Shown here piece after piece: positions 1 to 5,925 of a stretch of DNA of 33,260 bases. Source of the DNA: a virus; IMG/VR virus record IMGVR_UViG_3300032288_005426, positions 1 to 33,260 of that record; one strand, written 5' to 3'. The notes under the pieces were generated by a model. The model was given only the letters and a program-made list of their open reading frames with translations, was not told the DNA's origin and made no database searches. A program made the translations under genes and the position numbers. Numbering within the stretch: the stretch's first letter is position 1; the number at the start of each line of letters is the position of its first letter.

Positions 1-27
1 ATTGCTTAGAATCAATCTACGTAATTA

Positions 28-648
28 TTAATCATTAAATGTTAGATTAACTCCAGGGAACATTTCTCTAACTTTTAGTCTTGCTCTTCTGATTCTTGTT
101 GCTATAGCTCTTTTTTTCATCCCGTACTTATCTGCTATATCTTGATATTTCATTCTCAGTATTTCCCTGTCAAATAGGATATCTTTGTATATCTCAGGAA
201 GATCCTTCATCTTTTCAACAACATTCTCGTATAGATCTTCCATATCATCTTTCTCCATTAGGATATAATCGAAATCTTCCCCTATGATATTATTGGAATA
301 ATTTTTAGGAGATGTAAATTCTTCGGAGTCCTCGTTGTTTTTTAATACCTCCTGAACTATAGGCATATAGCGATCTTCATTTTTCTTAATAACCAATGAT
401 TCATTCCTTGCTATGTTGTAAACCCACGTGGAAAAATTTCCTCTAGAGGAATCGTATTGTGATATCTTTGTCCATATCTTTGCCATCGTGTTGGAAACTG
501 CGTCCTCTGCAGCTTCTTGTTCTGTCAATATAGATTTACAATGGTTTAGTAGGCCTGGTTTAATTCTTTTATATAATTCAACGAAGTCTTTTTCTGATGA
601 GGTTCTAATAAAGTTTTCTGCTAATTCTTGAATGTTTTTTACTGCCAT
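28..648 (-). CDS. ECF-like RNA polymerase sigma factor, probable late-gene sigma
   Basis: This 206-aa protein has the two-domain layout of an ECF/sigma-70 factor. Region 2 lies at about residues 24-83 and includes the AAEDAVSNTMAKIW helix and the NFSTWVYNIARN segment. Region 4 lies at about 146-197 and carries a helix-turn-helix (LRMKYQDIADKYGMKKRAIA) followed by basic RIRRARLKVREMF. A sigma factor directs RNA polymerase to phage promoters. In T4 that role for late genes belongs to gp55 (185 aa), so by size and context this is the likely functional counterpart, although the sequence looks more ECF-like than gp55-like. It starts 17 bp downstream of the dCMP deaminase stop and is probably co-transcribed with it. 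The sigma family is clear; the late-gene role is inference. Confidence 0.85.
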   Translation of the reverse strand: MAVKNIQELAENFIRTSSEKDFVELYKRIKPGLLNHCKSILTEQEAAEDAVSNTMAKIWTKISQYDSSRGNFSTWVYNIARNESLVIKKNEDRYMPIVQEVLKNNEDSEEFTSPKNYSNNIIGEDFDYILMEKDDMEDLYENVVEKMKDLPEIYKDILFDREILRMKYQDIADKYGMKKRAIATRIRRARLKVREMFPGVNLTFND

Positions 649-665
649 CTTTCTTTTAATTTTTT

Positions 666-1103
666 TTAAATGTTTATTTTTTTTATTTCTATTCCTGCTT
701 CTTCAAAAAGTTTAAAAGAATCTGTATTCCTATAAACTTCTGAGTATACTATCCTTTTAATTCCTGCCTGAATTATAAGTTTAGCACAATCGAAACAAGG
801 TGATAATGTTACGTAAAGGGTTGCTCCCTCAGAACTGTTAGTGCTCTTTGCTATCTTGGTTATGGCGTTAGCCTCCGCATGTAATACGGTACGAAGTGTA
901 TTGTTATCGCAGTCCTCACATCCATTAGGAAATCCAGACGGTGTTCCGTTATATCCATCAGATATTATTTGACGGTCTTTAACTATTAAACATCCTACTT
1001 GACTCCTCTTGCAGTGTGAGTTTTCCGACCAAACTTTGGCCATCCTTAAGTAAAGAGAATCTACTTTATTCTGCTTGTTCTGCGATAGGCTCTGATTGCT
1101 CAT
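666..1103 (-). CDS. cd: dCMP deaminase
   Basis: This 145-aa protein is a zinc-dependent deoxycytidylate deaminase, which converts dCMP to dUMP to feed thymidylate synthesis. It shows the family signature: HAEAN at 75-79 (zinc-binding His and catalytic Glu) and SPCFDC at 101-106 (two zinc-binding Cys). The N-terminal MAKVWSENSHCKRSQVGC and GYNGTPSGFPNGCEDC segments are typical of T4 cd and bacterial ComEB. GCEDC may bind a second structural zinc, as in T4. Its start overlaps the end of the upstream 91-aa gene by 38 bp, so the two are probably translationally coupled. The product, dUMP, relates functionally to the thymidylate-synthase-family gene at 26764-27564. Confidence 0.95.
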   Translation of the reverse strand: MSNQSLSQNKQNKVDSLYLRMAKVWSENSHCKRSQVGCLIVKDRQIISDGYNGTPSGFPNGCEDCDNNTLRTVLHAEANAITKIAKSTNSSEGATLYVTLSPCFDCAKLIIQAGIKRIVYSEVYRNTDSFKLFEEAGIEIKKINI

Positions 1104-1341
1104 CAGATTCGGTGCTTTTTAAGGGTGTAACTTCTATTTTGAAACGCTCTACAATATGAAAGGTCTCCATAAGTCTAAAAGCACCAAGTAAATTCAGAAT
1201 TTTATTAACTTCTTCCTCAGTAAATTCTAATTTTTCCTCATTTTCCAAAATTTCCAAACATTCTTTATAGCCTCCGTAGCTATTCAGGAACAACGAAAGA
1301 TCTCCTCTTAGTTCCTTCGTAATTTCATAATTTTTACTCAT
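1066..1341 (-). CDS. small protein of unknown function upstream of dCMP deaminase
   Basis: I do not recognise this 91-aa protein. It is Glu-rich (for example NEEKLEFTEEEVNKILNLLG) and predicted mostly helical, with an acidic low-complexity tail (ESDEQSEPIAEQAE). It has no membrane segment and no cysteine pairs. It is the first gene of the leftmost minus-strand operon. A TATATTTG box (the Bacteroidota -7 pattern TAnnTTTG) lies 25 nt before its ATG. Its 3' end overlaps the dCMP deaminase start by 38 bp. The frame is credible from that arrangement and from codon use similar to its neighbours, but no function can be assigned. Confidence 0.7.
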   Translation of the reverse strand: MSKNYEITKELRGDLSLFLNSYGGYKECLEILENEEKLEFTEEEVNKILNLLGAFRLMETFHIVERFKIEVTPLKSTESDEQSEPIAEQAE

Positions 1342-1366
1342 AGTTTATTATTTAGGTTTATTTTTA

Positions 1367-1374
1367 CAAATATA
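1367..1374 (-). promoter_or_regulatory. candidate -7 promoter box (TAnnTTTG type)
   Basis: On the minus strand this reads TATATTTG, matching the Bacteroides/Flavobacterium -7 consensus TAnnTTTG. It lies 25 nt upstream of the 91-aa gene and just downstream of the hairpin ending the previous transcript, where a promoter for the dCMP deaminase/sigma operon would be expected. No clear -33 TTG element is seen at ideal spacing. Confidence 0.4.
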
Positions 1375-1381
1375 ATAAATA

Positions 1382-1400
1382 GGGTTTAAAAAGTAAACCC
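1382..1400 (-). terminator. hairpin at the end of the virion gene cluster
   Basis: A 7-bp perfect stem (GGGTTTA/TAAACCC) with a 5-nt loop lies immediately after the stop codon of the 575-aa gene. On the minus strand it is followed by ATTTATTATATTTG, which is U-rich but not a clean U tract. It is a plausible weak terminator between the virion genes and the dCMP deaminase operon. Confidence 0.45.
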
Positions 1401-1401
1401 C

Positions 1402-3129
1402 TTAATTAAACTTTTTATCGTTAGGAATCACAATTAATGGATTTTGAAGGGTACTATTAAGCTGGTTAAGCAAACTAACCATGGACTTAATGTTATCGTT
1501 CATTTCCTTATTTAATTCCATTTTTTCCTTCTCTGACTCTTCGTTTTTTATATTACTAGTTGTATTCCCCTCCGTAGTATTACCTGGTGTCGTTTCTGTA
1601 TTTGTTTCAGTCTGCGTATTAGTTGTTGTTGTCGTATTAGTAGTAGCACCAGATTCTGTTTTATTCTCAGTAGACTCATTTTTAGGAGCCTCTGGAGTTA
1701 CTGGACTAGACAAGTTTTGTGTTGTTGTTTCTTTTATAGGGGTAGAAGTAGTAGAAGTTTCAGGGGATTTAACATTTTCCGGAGATATTTTTTCTTCTAA
1801 TTTTGTTTCCTTGTTTTCTGTTTTAGGTGTAGTAGATGTTTTCGTCCCGGTAGTTCCAGTAGCACCAGTAGAACCAGGTTCAGGAAACTTAATACCTAGG
1901 AGTGAAGATAGAAGCTCCTCCTGTCTTTTTTCAACCTCACTCTTAGCACCAGTTCCTCCTGTACCTTTCTTATCTCCCGTACCTCCTGATTCTGAAAATT
2001 TTACACCAAGTGTTGAAGTCAGCAATTCCTCCTGTCTTTTTTCTGCCTCACTCTTAGCACCAGTTCCTCCTGTTGCTGATTTAGTTTCTGTTGTTTTTGC
2101 TCCTTCAACCTTATCAGATCCGGTAGGTCCAGTAGTAGAAGGTGTTGTAGTGGTGGTTGTAGTAGTTAGAGTTTCTGTAGTAGTTGTAGTAGTTGCTCCT
2201 GTGGTAGATGTTGGTGTTACCGTAATGGGTGTTGTTGATTCCACAGGACCCACTGGTCCAGTAGGACCTGTAGTGGAAGCTATAGATTTATCCTCTAACT
2301 TTTGCTCCTCAGTTTTTGCGGTAGCTTCTTTTTTAGCTTCCTCTCCCGCTTCTTTTATTACATCCTCAGCTTTTTTTCCTCCTCTACTCTCTATTAATTT
2401 ATTTATATTTTCGTCATATTTTTTAGACATTTCTAAAACATCAGGTGAATTAAATCCCTCCGCCTCTAGTATCTTAGCAAATGCTGATATCATTGCATTA
2501 TTTTCCGGAGTATAGTATTTAGAAGCATTTGCTGCTCCTGCTTCATCAGCTCCTGGTTGGTTAAAAAGGTAAAGAAAATCAAAAAATCTATCTAATATAG
2601 AATCGAATTTTATTTTTTCGTCCTTTATCTTGCTATCGAAATCTGACTTAACCGAATTATATTTTTCAAATTTTTCTATCTCATCAATTGATCCTATAGT
2701 TTCTATTATTTTAGTTACTTTCCCTGTTTTTAATATATTAGCGTTATTATATTTTTGATTAGCAGATTTTTTAGACATTTCAAATATATCTTTACCGTCA
2801 ACAGATTTTCCCTCATCTATATTCTTAGATATAAGATTTTTATCTTCATCAGATTGTGAGTATGCTTCCCGATAAAAAATCAAGTTATTACTAAATTCTG
2901 GATCAAGCTCTCTTAAATTCTTATTAAATGATATTGTGTAAAAAAATTTTGCGGCAGTACCTGCGCTATCTGCGGAAGACATTTTTTTCACTTCCTCTTG
3001 ATCAAGATTCCCCCCTTTATTTTTTTTAAAATCCTCCTCAAACTTAATCCTATCGAATGCTCCCCCTTCCGATTTAAAAACCGGATACTCAGATCCAGTT
3101 GCTCCTTGTGTTCCTGATTCTTCTGCCAA
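1402..3129 (-). CDS. Thr/Gly-rich probable virion protein with collagen-like tracts
   Basis: I do not recognise a family for this 575-aa protein. Residues 1 to about 270 are charged and helical, with a repeated motif (FEMSKKSANQKY, LEMSKKYDENI). The middle is low-complexity: poly-Thr runs, collagen-like Gly-x-y tracts (TGPTGPVGP, GSTGATGTTG), and two copies of a unit of about 30 residues beginning GTGAKSE and containing EKRQEELL. The C-terminus is a short coiled-coil-like helix (MNDNIKSMVSLLNQLNSTL). The start is TTG, 9 nt after a TATAAATA box; the next in-frame Met is near residue 49. It follows the gp26-like region and ends the virion cluster, so a structural role (fibre, linker or tail-assembly protein) is inferred from position and composition only. 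Confidence 0.75.
   Translation of the reverse strand: MAEESGTQGATGSEYPVFKSEGGAFDRIKFEEDFKKNKGGNLDQEEVKKMSSADSAGTAAKFFYTISFNKNLRELDPEFSNNLIFYREAYSQSDEDKNLISKNIDEGKSVDGKDIFEMSKKSANQKYNNANILKTGKVTKIIETIGSIDEIEKFEKYNSVKSDFDSKIKDEKIKFDSILDRFFDFLYLFNQPGADEAGAANASKYYTPENNAMISAFAKILEAEGFNSPDVLEMSKKYDENINKLIESRGGKKAEDVIKEAGEEAKKEATAKTEEQKLEDKSIASTTGPTGPVGPVESTTPITVTPTSTTGATTTTTTETLTTTTTTTTPSTTGPTGSDKVEGAKTTETKSATGGTGAKSEAEKRQEELLTSTLGVKFSESGGTGDKKGTGGTGAKSEVEKRQEELLSSLLGIKFPEPGSTGATGTTGTKTSTTPKTENKETKLEEKISPENVKSPETSTTSTPIKETTTQNLSSPVTPEAPKNESTENKTESGATTNTTTTTNTQTETNTETTPGNTTEGNTTSNIKNEESEKEKMELNKEMNDNIKSMVSLLNQLNSTLQNPLIVIPNDKKFN
1916..1962. repeat. 47-nt direct repeat, copy 1
   Basis: This copy and the one at 2027-2073 are nearly identical, including a 28-nt perfectly shared block. 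They lie inside the 575-aa gene and encode the duplicated GTGAKSE...EKRQEELL unit. Because the DNA as well as the protein is conserved, the duplication is probably recent or kept similar by recombination. Confidence 0.85.
2027..2073. repeat. 47-nt direct repeat, copy 2
   Basis: This is the partner of the copy at 1916-1962, in the same frame and 111 nt away. It could allow repeat-number variation in the 575-aa protein. Confidence 0.85.
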
Positions 3130-3138
3130 AATACTTTT

Positions 3139-3146
3139 TATTTATA
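3139..3146 (-). promoter_or_regulatory. TATAAATA late-promoter-like box
   Basis: On the minus strand this is an exact TATAAATA, the T4 late promoter -10 consensus. It lies 9 nt before the TTG start of the 575-aa gene and just after a strong hairpin. If used as in T4, transcription would start only a few nucleotides before the start codon. It could instead be an AT-rich translation-initiation element. Confidence 0.4.
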
Positions 3147-3151
3147 TACCT

Positions 3152-3184
3152 AAAAACCCAAAAATGTTATTTTTTTGGGTTTTT
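3152..3184 (-). terminator. strong hairpin spanning the end of the 91-aa gene
   Basis: A perfect 13-bp stem (AAAAACCCAAAAA with TTTTTGGGTTTTT) has a 7-nt loop that holds the TAA stop codon of the 91-aa gene. On the minus strand the 3' arm ends in TTTTT. This is a typical intrinsic terminator whose 5' arm doubles as the last codons (KNPKK). It would end the tail transcript before the TATAAATA box at 3139-3146. Confidence 0.65.
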
Positions 3185-3442
3185 AAATGAGAATGTTTCT
3201 ACCATTCCGTTTTGTTCTACTTTTTTATTTTCATTTTCTATTTTTTGATTTAGCTTATCTATGAATATTTGATATTCATAAAAGGGAAGATTTTCTAAAG
3301 AATCTATCGATAATTTAAATTCTTCCCAAAGTCTAAATTTTATATCAAAGTAGTTGGCTAAAGATATCTGAAATAACGAAAAGAGATCTGTACCCTCCGG
3401 GAAATGATATATCGGCTGTGACCTCCCCCTCACAGCTTTCAC
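3167..3442 (-). CDS. small baseplate-chaperone-like protein overlapping gp26; possible frameshift product
   Basis: This frame encodes up to 91 aa. Its reliable part begins around FPEGTDLFSLFQISLANYFD and continues through a helical segment, LPFYEYQIFIDKLNQKIE. That resembles small gp51-like/tail-chaperone proteins next to gp26 in other T4-like phages; this is an impression from sequence pattern, not a search. It overlaps the gp26-like gene by 98 nt in the +1 frame. The only standard starts in the open stretch are GTG codons (3442 and 3433), giving an odd basic leader (KAVRGRSQPIY). Alternatives are a +1 ribosomal frameshift from the gp26 frame or a non-standard start near 3409. The frame is likely real; its start is uncertain. 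Confidence 0.65.
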   Translation of the reverse strand: MKAVRGRSQPIYHFPEGTDLFSLFQISLANYFDIKFRLWEEFKLSIDSLENLPFYEYQIFIDKLNQKIENENKKVEQNGMVETFSFKNPKK

Positions 3443-4376
3443 ATTTACTATTAATTCTAGATTTTGTTGCGAAGTTTATCTTCTCCGTTATCTGATCTGC
3501 TATTGAGAATTGAAGCGGGGTCCATTCTCCAGAAGCTCTTTCATATTGATCATATAGCCTTTCGTCTAATTCTCTCCAATCCGGGATTATAAAAGAAGCA
3601 ACTTTAGCAAAACTCTCATCGAATTTTTTACCCTTTCTTTTTTTATCTGATAGTATTTTTCTACATACCGTTGTTACTCCTACTGTTGGTATATATAATT
3701 CCATTTCAGGGCTTCCGTCTTTAGGTACAAATTTAAATGAGTAGGTGTCAGTGTTATACCTTTTAAGTATATCTGGATCAACAACAAAGCTATCTAATAA
3801 ATTAGATCTTAATTCTATCATATCTGGAACGTTACAATCGTCTTTTGTGCAATTTTTAGTTACAGGTAATAGTATCTTATTCTCGCCTCTTAGGAATGTA
3901 ATATCCCTTATTGACATTATTATATAGAATCTGTCCTCGTACCAAAGATCATAGGGATCTAAAAATCCTCCCTTCCATCTTATTTTCATACATTTAGAGA
4001 TGATAGAATTTAGTTTATCGTCTAAATCTAATCTATCACTATCATCAACAGTAGAAAATTGCCTAATGTCTTTAACATCTGCAGCCTTTATTGCTATTTC
4101 AAATCCTTCTGGATATCCGAATCCTTTAGATGGAAGATTATCTGGATGGATATTTTTCCATTCTGATTCCATTCCTAGAGGTGTTCTAGAAACATTAACC
4201 TTCCCTAAATTATTAGGCTGGGTGTTTTTATTTGGATTTGGCTGATTGGCTTCATTTTGAATCCAGTCTGGGATAGAATATCCTGCCACATCCTGATCTG
4301 AATCATACTCAAATTTAGAACCCACTTCTCTTTTACCAAGCTGATTCAGCAATTCGTCGTCTAGATTTTGCGTCAT
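3345..4376 (-). CDS. gp26-like baseplate hub protein
   Basis: This 343-aa protein resembles the T4 baseplate hub/gp26 family (Pfam T4_baseplate). The N-terminal 60 residues are polar and disordered-looking. The folded part has a PLGMESEWKNIHPDNLPSKG-type segment, a region around 110-190 with GGFLDPYDLWYEDRFYI, and a C-terminal zinc-finger-like pair, CESC at 312-315, followed by an ISFP motif. In T4, gp26 helps build the central baseplate hub to which the tail tube attaches. It is downstream of the tail tube genes. Its last 98 nt also encode the start of the next ORF in the +1 frame. T4 gp26 is shorter (about 208 aa), so part of the N-terminus here is extra. Family assignment is from motif pattern and position. 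Confidence 0.65.
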   Translation of the reverse strand: MTQNLDDELLNQLGKREVGSKFEYDSDQDVAGYSIPDWIQNEANQPNPNKNTQPNNLGKVNVSRTPLGMESEWKNIHPDNLPSKGFGYPEGFEIAIKAADVKDIRQFSTVDDSDRLDLDDKLNSIISKCMKIRWKGGFLDPYDLWYEDRFYIIMSIRDITFLRGENKILLPVTKNCTKDDCNVPDMIELRSNLLDSFVVDPDILKRYNTDTYSFKFVPKDGSPEMELYIPTVGVTTVCRKILSDKKRKGKKFDESFAKVASFIIPDWRELDERLYDQYERASGEWTPLQFSIADQITEKINFATKSRINSKCESCEGEVTADISFPGGYRSLFVISDIFSQLL

Positions 4377-4396
4377 AGTTTATCTTATATCTCTTT

Positions 4397-4612
4397 TTAG
4401 TCCTCTTTTGATTTTAGTTTCTTATTTGATGACAAAAAGAAATAAAATCCAAAGAAAAGTGCCGAAAGGAAGTAGAAAATTGCTACTGTATGCCAGTAGG
4501 AATCTGTCCATTTCATTATCGTTGCAAAAAGGATATCGAATCCGAAGGGATTGAAGAAAGTTGCTAAAACTAAACAAACCGAAGCCATTCTTGTTCTTCT
4601 TTTCTGATTCAC
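4397..4612 (-). CDS. small two-helix membrane protein
   Basis: This 71-aa protein has two predicted transmembrane helices, about residues 9-33 (includes VCLVLATFFNPFGFDILFA) and 43-62 (AIFYFLSALFFGFYFF), with a Lys-rich cytoplasmic-type tail (NKKLKSKED). The start is GTG at 4612; an ATG at 4588 would give 63 aa. A 67-aa ORF in another frame starts with ATG at 4625, but it is less protein-like and has only one hydrophobic end. NPFGFD followed by a second helix recalls small membrane proteins in other large phages. Function is unknown; a holin-like or membrane-anchoring role is possible but unsupported. It sits between the tail tube and gp26-like genes. Confidence 0.6.
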   Translation of the reverse strand: MNQKRRTRMASVCLVLATFFNPFGFDILFATIMKWTDSYWHTVAIFYFLSALFFGFYFFLSSNKKLKSKED

Positions 4613-4663
4613 AATCGTCGTCCATATTATTTTAATATTCCCATTTTAAGATTTAACCACTAA

Positions 4664-4696
4664 AAACAAAAAATGGAGGCTTTGTCGAGCCTCCAT
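4664..4696 (-). terminator. intrinsic terminator after the tail tube genes
   Basis: A perfect 9-bp stem (ATGGAGGCT/AGCCTCCAT) with a 6-nt loop is followed on the minus strand by TTTTTTGTTTTT. It lies just after the stop of the downstream tail tube gene. This is the clearest minus-strand intrinsic terminator in the virion cluster and would limit read-through from the highly expressed tube and sheath genes. Confidence 0.85.
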
Positions 4697-4719
4697 CTAT
4701 ATATTTGTTTGGTCTAGGT

Positions 4720-5298
4720 TTAATTAAAAACGTCTTCGAAATAATCAGCTCTAAAGGATAAAGCTATTTTATAAGGAGTTGTACCGTTTGTATAATCAAG
4801 ATCTAAAGATTTAATCTGATCAACAGGGAAACAATTTAAAAGCTTTATTCTTCTAAATACATCACCTTGCTTATTAAATATAGAAACAAGTATGTATGTT
4901 CCACCTGCATATGTTGATTTAATACCAGTAGCACCAGTTAAGGGATTGTAGATTAAATCCGACCACTGGCGAAGTGTTTTAAACACATAGTTACTGTTAT
5001 TATCATTCAAGTTAGTCTCGAATTCTATTCTAACCTTAACTCCAGTATCATCTACCACTGCTCCAGCGTATCTTCTTTTAGAAAATTTGTACCTTTGCTC
5101 TGCTGGAGTTGGCATTTTATCAACTGCTAATCCTGTAACAGAAAGAACGTTTTCTACAAGGAGAGTTCTTCCTCCATTACCTTGCTCATTAGCAACTCCT
5201 ACAGGGGGTTGGATAATAACCTCAAACTGGTTAAGATATACTGGTTCGTATAACTGTACTGCTGCTTTTGCAGCTGTAAAATGTGGTAATCCTGCCAT
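4720..5298 (-). CDS. tail tube protein, gp19-like (copy B, downstream)
   Basis: This 192-aa protein belongs to the T4 gp19 family, which polymerises into the inner tube of contractile tails. It opens with MAGLPHFTAAKAA, followed by the LNQFEVIIQPP strand and then FKTLRQWSDLIYNPLTGA, typical of phage tail tube proteins (T4 gp19 is 163 aa). It is a clear paralogue of the next upstream gene (5309-5881): both start MAGLPH, both carry the RQWSDLIYNPLTG block, and both end DYFxDVF. A terminator follows. The upstream context has an AT-rich TATATAATA box close to the ATG. Which copy is the main tube subunit cannot be told from sequence. Confidence 0.93.
   Translation of the reverse strand: MAGLPHFTAAKAAVQLYEPVYLNQFEVIIQPPVGVANEQGNGGRTLLVENVLSVTGLAVDKMPTPAEQRYKFSKRRYAGAVVDDTGVKVRIEFETNLNDNNSNYVFKTLRQWSDLIYNPLTGATGIKSTYAGGTYILVSIFNKQGDVFRRIKLLNCFPVDQIKSLDLDYTNGTTPYKIALSFRADYFEDVFN
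4944..4972. repeat. 29-nt near-identical block shared by the two tail tube genes, copy 1
   Basis: This block differs from the one at 5524-5552 by a single base and includes 20 perfectly shared nucleotides. It encodes part of the RQWSDLIYNPL motif. Identity here exceeds the rest of the two paralogues, so it could be a site of recombination or gene conversion. Confidence 0.75.
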
Positions 5299-5308
5299 TT
5301 CTTAATTA

Positions 5309-5881
5309 TTATATAAATACATCATCAAAATAATCAACTGCCCATTGCATAGTCAATTTGTAAATGGATGTTTGTGTATAGTTCAGACCCATTTCAGTAA
5401 TTGGTGTCATAGGGAAACAGTCTCTAAGATTTATTTTTCTAAATATATCTCCCTGCTTATTGAAAACATTAATTAGAATATTTCCAGTGTAATCCTTTTT
5501 AAGTCCCATAGCACCTGTAAGTGGATTGTAAATTAAATCCGACCACTGGCGTAATGTTTTAAAAACGTACATTGAGTTATTCTCGTTAAGGTTAATCTCA
5601 AATTCTATATCAACATCTAAACCAGTTCTTTGAGGAGCAGCACCAGCATAATATCTTTTTGCGAATTTATACTGTTGTGTGATCTCCCCAGCATTCTGAT
5701 CTACTTGTAGTCCAGATACCCTAGTAACGTGTTCAAGAAGTATATTAGCACTTCCTGGATTTCCAGCATTAACTACTACAGCTGCAGGAGGTGTAATGGT
5801 AACCTCAAACTGGTTAAGGAAAACTGGTTCGAATTTGTTAATCGAAGCCTTAGAACTTGTATAATGTGGTAAACCTGCCAT
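5309..5881 (-). CDS. tail tube protein, gp19-like (copy A, upstream)
   Basis: This 190-aa gp19-family tail tube protein is immediately downstream of the sheath gene, the same order as in T4 (18 then 19). Motifs seen are MAGLPHYTSSKAS, LNQFEVTITPP, FKTLRQWSDLIYNPLTGA and the C-terminal DYFDDVF. It is clearly paralogous to 4720-5298 over its full length, by eye roughly half identical. The start has an AT-rich element, TATATAAAATA, a few bases upstream. Ten bases separate it from the second copy, so both are likely on one mRNA. It is probably the ancestral gp19 because it keeps the syntenic position, but that is inference. Confidence 0.93.
   Translation of the reverse strand: MAGLPHYTSSKASINKFEPVFLNQFEVTITPPAAVVVNAGNPGSANILLEHVTRVSGLQVDQNAGEITQQYKFAKRYYAGAAPQRTGLDVDIEFEINLNENNSMYVFKTLRQWSDLIYNPLTGAMGLKKDYTGNILINVFNKQGDIFRKINLRDCFPMTPITEMGLNYTQTSIYKLTMQWAVDYFDDVFI
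5524..5552. repeat. 29-nt near-identical block shared by the two tail tube genes, copy 2
   Basis: Partner of the block at 4944-4972, in the same reading frame of the paralogous tube gene, 580 nt away. Confidence 0.75.
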
Positions 5882-5925
5882 TTTTTATTTTATATATTTA
5901 CATTAGAGAATTCTATAAAAATTTA

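Noticed and set aside
11-20. AATCAATCTA on the plus strand, resembling part of the shared promoter element
   Set aside because: It is only a 10-nt match, in the wrong orientation for the sigma gene, at the window edge, and in AT-rich DNA where chance matches are expected.
1481-2515. 344-aa plus-strand open frame, Val/Ser-rich
   Set aside because: It is the antisense of the low-complexity Thr/Gly/Ser region; its runs of Val come from reverse-complemented Thr codons, and it has no folded-protein pattern.
4422-4625. 67-aa ATG-started ORF overlapping the two-helix membrane gene
   Set aside because: It has a better start codon, but the alternative frame encodes a coherent two-TM protein with a Lys-rich tail. 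Kept as a caution for the start call only.
4944-5552. Attachment-site-like direct repeat
   Set aside because: The repeat falls in paralogous tail tube coding sequence and is explained by gene duplication; no integrase is nearby.
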